A stretch of DNA of 64,000 nucleotides from Nostoc sp. UHCC 0302 (GTDB lineage: Bacteria; Cyanobacteriota; Cyanobacteriia; Cyanobacteriales; Nostocaceae), in the NCBI RefSeq assembly GCF_038096175.1, contig NZ_CP151102.1, positions 218,760 to 282,759 of the forward strand. Direction: 5' to 3'. The translations under genes and the position numbers were made by a program. The notes beneath the pieces were generated by a model, which worked only from the letters and a program-made list of their open reading frames with translations, did no database searches and had not been told where the DNA came from. This document shows, piece by piece, positions 60,294-64,000 of the stretch (the stretch's first letter is position 1; every line of letters starts with the position of its first letter).

Positions 60294-62128
60294 CCCGGAT
60301 TTCTCACAAAGCCGGAGAAAAGAGGAGTCAAAAACTGCCAAAATATCTATTGCACATGAATTCCAGCAGTTTTAAGCATGACCCCTCAGAAAACAGATTG
60401 TATACCGGAACAGTTCAAATTTGAACAAGTTAAATCATGTCCAGTCGTAGTTAATTTCAAGGGTGAGAGGGTAACATCAGATGCAGGATTGACTTTAATT
60501 GCGGAGCTAGACCGAAAAAGAGAAATTACATCGCGAGTAGCAAGATGTTTTAAAGATTACCGAGATTCCAATAGAATTGACCATTCAGTAGAAAGCCTAA
60601 TCACGCAGAGAATATATGGTTTGATAATGGGTTATGAAGACTTAAACGACCACGAGGAACTGCGTCACGATCCAATGTTTATCCTGGCGCTAGGGAAAAT
60701 AATGGGTTCAGAAAAAGAACTACCAGTCCTAGCAGGTAAAAGCACTTTAAATCGTATCGAACACTGTCCAGAAACTGTTGAATCAAGAGCATCAAGTCGA
60801 TATCATCGCATTGGACATGATGCAGAAGCTATAGAGAAATTATTAGTTGAAATATTTTTAGAATCCTACTCCAAAGCACCACGACAGATAATTTTAGACT
60901 TGGACGTGACTGATGATTTAGTGCATGGCAATCAAGAAGAAGTGTTTTTTAACCCTTATTATAGAGGATATTGTTATGCTCCACTTTATATTTTCTGCGG
61001 TAAACATTTAATTGCAGCAAAGCTTCGTGCTTCTAATGTAGATCCAGCGTCGGGTGCATTATCAGAATTGCAACGAGTAATAAAACTAATACGTTTACGT
61101 TGGGATAATGTGAAAATTATTGTACGTGGAGATAGTGCGTATTCGAGAGAAGATATTATGAGTTGGTGTGAATCTCAAGTTGGAGTAGATTATGTCTTTG
61201 GGTTAGCCCAGAATAGTCGGTTAATTCAACTATCCCAACCAACCCAATACCGGGCTTATCTTGAATATTCGCAAAAACTGGAAACTGTAGTAGAGTTTTT
61301 TGAAACTTTATTTACTCCGTCAGATGACTTGAAAAAACAAGCAGCAGCCTTTGTTGATAACTCAGTTTGGTATTGTTCGCTTGATTATAAAACTTTAAAA
61401 TCTTGGAGCCGTAATCGCCGTGTTGTCTCAAAAATTGAGTATAGTAAGTCAGGGGTAAGTACTCGTTTTGTTGTCACTTCACTCCCTACTAAATTAGTGC
61501 CTCCAGGACGACTTTATACCCAGAAGTATTGCCCACGAGGTGATATGGAGAATCGTTTAAAAGAACAGAAGTTATCACTAAAAAGTGATAGAACTAGTAC
61601 TCATACATTTGCTGGAAATCAACTACGTCTGTGGTTTTCTTCTGTTGCTTATATTTTGATAAACGCTCTCCGAGAGCAATGTTTAACAACAAGCGAACTC
61701 AAAAATGCTACTGTTGGAACTGTTCGTACAAAGTTACTGAAATTGGGAGCCGTTATTACTGTTAATAGCCGATATATTTTAATCGCTATTAGTAGAGATT
61801 GTCCATACAAGAATATTTTTGCAACAGCTTACAGCTATTTATCTCGGCTAAACTGTTCTGGTTGATTTTCAGCTAATTGGAATTATAGTTATTAGCTTTA
61901 ACTTGGGTAGATTTCATTGATTTAACCCTAGCTTTAGGCTGTCTATTTATCATTTTCAATAATCTTTGCTTTAGTATTTATTGTTTAGAATGTATCATAT
62001 TTGTCTTTGTAGTTTCGGTTTACACGTTGTCATAATCTGTTGTTGATTATAGTTTAGTGTTGTATAAAATAATTTACTTTAAGTTTTACTCATCTCAATG
62101 ATTTTTTCTCACTTGTGAGAAATCCGGG
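60294..62128 (+). mobile_element. IS1380-family insertion sequence, 1835 bp
   Basis: CCCGGATTTCTCACAA (60294-60309) is repeated exactly in inverse at 62113-62128. TTTA at 60290-60293 and at 62129-62132 is the 4-bp target duplication. A complete transposase gene fills the element. After the gene, 61866-62112 is noncoding and AT-rich. Confidence 0.93.
60378..61865 (+). CDS. IS1380-family transposase
   Basis: The 495-residue protein begins with the family start FEQVKSCPVVVNFKGERVTS and DAGLTLIAELDRKREI. It has YEDLNDHEELRHDPMFILAL, IILDLDVTDDLVHGNQEEVF (first D), VRGDSAYSREDIMSWCESQ (second D) and CPRGDMENRLKEQKLSL (E). The frame is intact and between matching ends, so it may be active. ATG 60378 is the natural start. 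Confidence 0.95.
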   Translation: MTPQKTDCIPEQFKFEQVKSCPVVVNFKGERVTSDAGLTLIAELDRKREITSRVARCFKDYRDSNRIDHSVESLITQRIYGLIMGYEDLNDHEELRHDPMFILALGKIMGSEKELPVLAGKSTLNRIEHCPETVESRASSRYHRIGHDAEAIEKLLVEIFLESYSKAPRQIILDLDVTDDLVHGNQEEVFFNPYYRGYCYAPLYIFCGKHLIAAKLRASNVDPASGALSELQRVIKLIRLRWDNVKIIVRGDSAYSREDIMSWCESQVGVDYVFGLAQNSRLIQLSQPTQYRAYLEYSQKLETVVEFFETLFTPSDDLKKQAAAFVDNSVWYCSLDYKTLKSWSRNRRVVSKIEYSKSGVSTRFVVTSLPTKLVPPGRLYTQKYCPRGDMENRLKEQKLSLKSDRTSTHTFAGNQLRLWFSSVAYILINALREQCLTTSELKNATVGTVRTKLLKLGAVITVNSRYILIAISRDCPYKNIFATAYSYLSRLNCSG

Positions 62129-62686
62129 TTTAATCTCCTCTGGAGCCAGGAAGCCTTCAAGAGTTTGGATAGCGATGTAGTGAGAACCGTGGTGAAAGTT
62201 CACACCAACAGGTACATTAGCTAAGTCTTGGGGGATGTTGTAGGGTGAGTCTGGACGCACAATGATTGCTTGGCTGGCGATCGCCGCACGTTTGGCTATC
62301 ACCTGTCCACCACGGGAACTATCGTATGTACGGCGTACTTGTCCCCACTCACAAGCGCGGTAAAGGGTGCTTTGTCCTTGCTCAAACAGAGAAGGGCCTC
62401 CGAAAGAACTTACCTGGCGATGATCGTCAATTAGTGTGATATTGGCTGGGCGATCACCATAGTTGCGTTTGACAAACTCTATCTCTATTCCTAAGTCAGT
62501 AAAATATCCTTGATCACGAGCTACGTGGTAAGGCAAAGAGAAGACTGTTCCACTAATCTCGGTGGTAATCTTCTTGAGTGCCAAATTTGTGTTACTCAAG
62601 GTTTATCTCCCTATTTTATATAAGTAAGGTTTATTCTCCGGTAAATACACGTATTTAGTCAATATTAAAAATATTTATTTATTTAT

Positions 62687-63176
62687 TTAAATCTTGCACT
62701 TAGAAACATGAACGTCAAAATAACAACTAAGTGTAAGCCGAACAAGGCATTCAATATCAAGTAAAAGAAAATACACAACTATATGGGTAAAATTTGAATA
62801 GAGTGCAAATATATAGGAAAAAATGCACGAATCCATAACTATATCTAGATTAAGTCTCTTAGCGATGTTTTCCATAAAGGCTTGATGCTGACCCAGGTAA
62901 GCATCTATTTCTCCAGTTTTAAGCGCATTATTAGCAAGTATGCCATCGCCAAACTTGACTAGCTGCACCTTTAAGTTTTGACTCGGTGACTAACTCTGTT
63001 TGAACAAACTTCAGAATATCTTCCGGGACTAACTGGGTAATTCCTACTTTGACAGTGCTGATTTGTTGAGATGAATTCTGATTTTTTGTACAACTAGCGA
63101 TGACAGTGGAGATGATAACTGCGTTAAGCTTCGCTAATGCCATCCCTGTTCCTATAAGAAAATATCGGCGGTTCAT
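62687..63176 (-). pseudogene. MetQ/NlpA-like binding lipoprotein, degenerate
   Basis: The start MNRRYFLIGTGMALAKLNAV with ASCTKN is a lipoprotein signal in which a 27-bp dispersed repeat has been inserted in frame. VKVGITQLVPEDILKFVQTE follows, then a frame change near 62965 to VKFGDGILANNALKTGEIDA and QHQAFMENIAKRLNLDIV, as in MetQ. The rest is missing. Family MetQ proteins bind D- or L-methionine for uptake. Confidence 0.75.
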
Positions 63177-63227
63177 ATTCCTAACTGTTGTACGAATTCC
63201 TTTGTGCTTTACGCTCATCTTGCTCAT

Positions 63228-63786
63228 CTTCCTGTTTAAAATACAGGTGCGATCGCACTCTTACCCAGAATGGTACTAAGTTAAGCGTAAACCCTTTATA
63301 TAACTGGCTTTTGGGTGTGGGGTGTAGGGTTGCAGGTTTGGGAAATCAAGAAAATGTTGAACTCCTTGACGTAACTAAAGTTTAATTGTCTTAAACACGA
63401 AGGGAGCAACCCTACCCCCAACAAGATAGCCAAGCGCGAGATTTCACGTTTTCAAGCGTGACATTCCTCTTACCCGCACATACTAAAAGAGTGAAGCAAG
63501 CAGCGTGGTAGATTGGGCGCGAAGTCCGAACACTCCTCAACCCTATGGTCATCAGCCGTGAAACTGAGCGTGAAACTTGGAACTACCACGATGCTATAGT
63601 TGCTAATGCCTACCCAGATGCACCTTTGGGCTTTAGCAGATTCGACAGCGATGGCATTTGACCTTTGATGAAACAGGCAGGTATCAGGTTATAAACGCCG
63701 AGTAAATATTTTCAGTAACTCAGGCAATATACGGTTTTAGTCATTTCTCTTACTTCACTTTGAAATAACCCGAAGAGAGCGATTAT
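63228..63786. other. Intergenic region with a possible flavin monooxygenase remnant
   Basis: At 63538-63661 the plus strand reads PMVISRETERETWNYHDAIV, then ANAYPDAPLGFSRFDSDGI and a stop. This resembles the late part of LLM-class flavin monooxygenases, enzymes often linked to sulfonate transport. The match is from memory and weak. No other gene can be supported here. Putative promoter and GAAGAGAG ribosome site of the next gene lie at the end. Confidence 0.4.
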
Positions 63787-64000
63787 ATGAGAATGAAGCG
63801 TCGTGATTTCTTAAGCTTGGGTCTATCAACAGCAGCTTTAGCTGCTTGCAGTAAAGTTGCTAATGTTCCATCAACTACATCTATTGCTACTCCTGTAGCA
63901 CCTAATAGAGGTACAAATTCCACCACGCTGCGTCTCGGCTTTCAACCGCCATACGTGGCTGTATATGCCCTCAGAGAACAAAAGTTATTAGAGAAAGCTT
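63787..64000 (+). CDS. ABC substrate-binding protein (sulfonate type), 3' end outside window
   Basis: The frame is open from ATG 63787 to the window end. It begins RMKRRDFLSLGLSTAALAAC, a twin-arginine-like signal with a lipobox cysteine, a T/P-rich linker, then TTLRLGFQPPYVAVYALREQ, the start of an SsuA-like domain. ATG 63793 is a possible second start. It is likely the first gene of another transporter operon beyond the window. Confidence 0.8.
   Translation, partial: MRMKRRDFLSLGLSTAALAACSKVANVPSTTSIATPVAPNRGTNSTTLRLGFQPPYVAVYALREQKLLEKA

Larger units (their letters stand above)
59822..62599 (-). pseudogene. ABC substrate-binding protein gene split by IS1380-type element
   Basis: The N-terminal half (62129-62599) reads SLPYHVARDQGYFTDLGIEI, FGGPSLFEQGQSTLYRACEW, VGVNFHHGSHYIAIQTLEGF, LAPEEIK. 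The C-terminal half (59822-60293) goes on KVVHIEGGGQNKQFNRFVAL and DAVAVMEPWITVAEKLGYKI. Removing 60294-62128 and one TAAA copy rejoins EIK to VVHIEG in frame, giving about 320 residues. No signal peptide is seen at the start. It resembles binding proteins of the sulfonate type. The split gene is inactive. Confidence 0.85.

Noticed and set aside
1..64000. Type IV secretion or coupling protein genes
   Set aside because: No VirB/VirD4-like protein was recognised, so only mobilisation functions can be claimed from this window.
1..64000. tRNA or rRNA genes
   Set aside because: No cloverleaf with GGTTCRANYCC-type T-loop or rRNA-like sequence was noticed on either strand; a tRNA scan would be decisive.

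Overview
The window looks like part of a large plasmid (or an integrated plasmid-like region) of a filamentous, Nostoc-type cyanobacterium. Direct signs are many GCGATCGC (HIP1-like) octamers, families of short dispersed repeats typical of Nostocales, a CyRepA1-type replication protein with a DUF3854 domain, DUF1392 and DUF2958 proteins, and several insertion sequences. No rRNA, tRNA or CRISPR array was recognised.

Layout. 1-2 kb: end of a coiled-coil protein and a membrane-anchored Mrr-type nuclease. 2-9.3 kb (minus): a MobF relaxase-helicase fused to a DUF3854 (toprim-like) domain and about 13 tandem coiled-coil units. It is split by one frameshift, and a 122-codon same-strand gene is embedded in another frame. 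9.3-10 kb: candidate oriT (hairpin followed by TATTGTGC) and a phased TTACACA array. 10-13.9 kb (plus): an actin-like ParM operon with a small overlapping partner, a protein with a dnaX-like A_AAA_AAG frameshift site leading to a membrane tail, and two small membrane proteins. 14-20 kb: small plasmid proteins, a TATATAC operator array in front of a small regulator, a TPR protein, a methyltransferase and an acidic-tailed membrane protein. 20-22.6 kb: ParAB partition genes and a zinc-ribbon protein. 23.5-24.2 kb: an internally deleted IS701-type element with intact ends. 24-34 kb: accessory genes (J-domain protein, Rpn-type nuclease, SDR, ExoD, topoisomerase IB) among pseudogenes.

34-43 kb: a STAND NTPase with 14 WD40 repeats, a condensation-domain acyltransferase, a ParDE-type toxin-antitoxin pair and several decaying copies of a second CyRepA-like gene. 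43-52.6 kb (minus): the intact CyRepA1-type replication gene with a string of small co-oriented genes (AlkB-like oxygenase, DUF1392, HTH and hypothetical proteins). 53-56.8 kb: an XRE regulator, a plasmid gene split by an IS carrying an IS4-type transposase, and GNAT and IS1 remnants. 56.8-64 kb: an aliphatic sulfonate/nitrate-type ABC transporter (permease, ATPase, binding protein), a second binding-protein gene split by an IS1380-type element with a 4-bp duplication, a broken MetQ-like gene and the start of a further binding protein.

Together the genes give replication (CyRepA1), two partition modules (ParMR-like and ParAB), mobilisation (MobF plus candidate oriT, but no type IV secretion genes in the window), addiction (ParDE) and cargo. 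All product calls were made by reading motifs in translated sequence; no database search was run.
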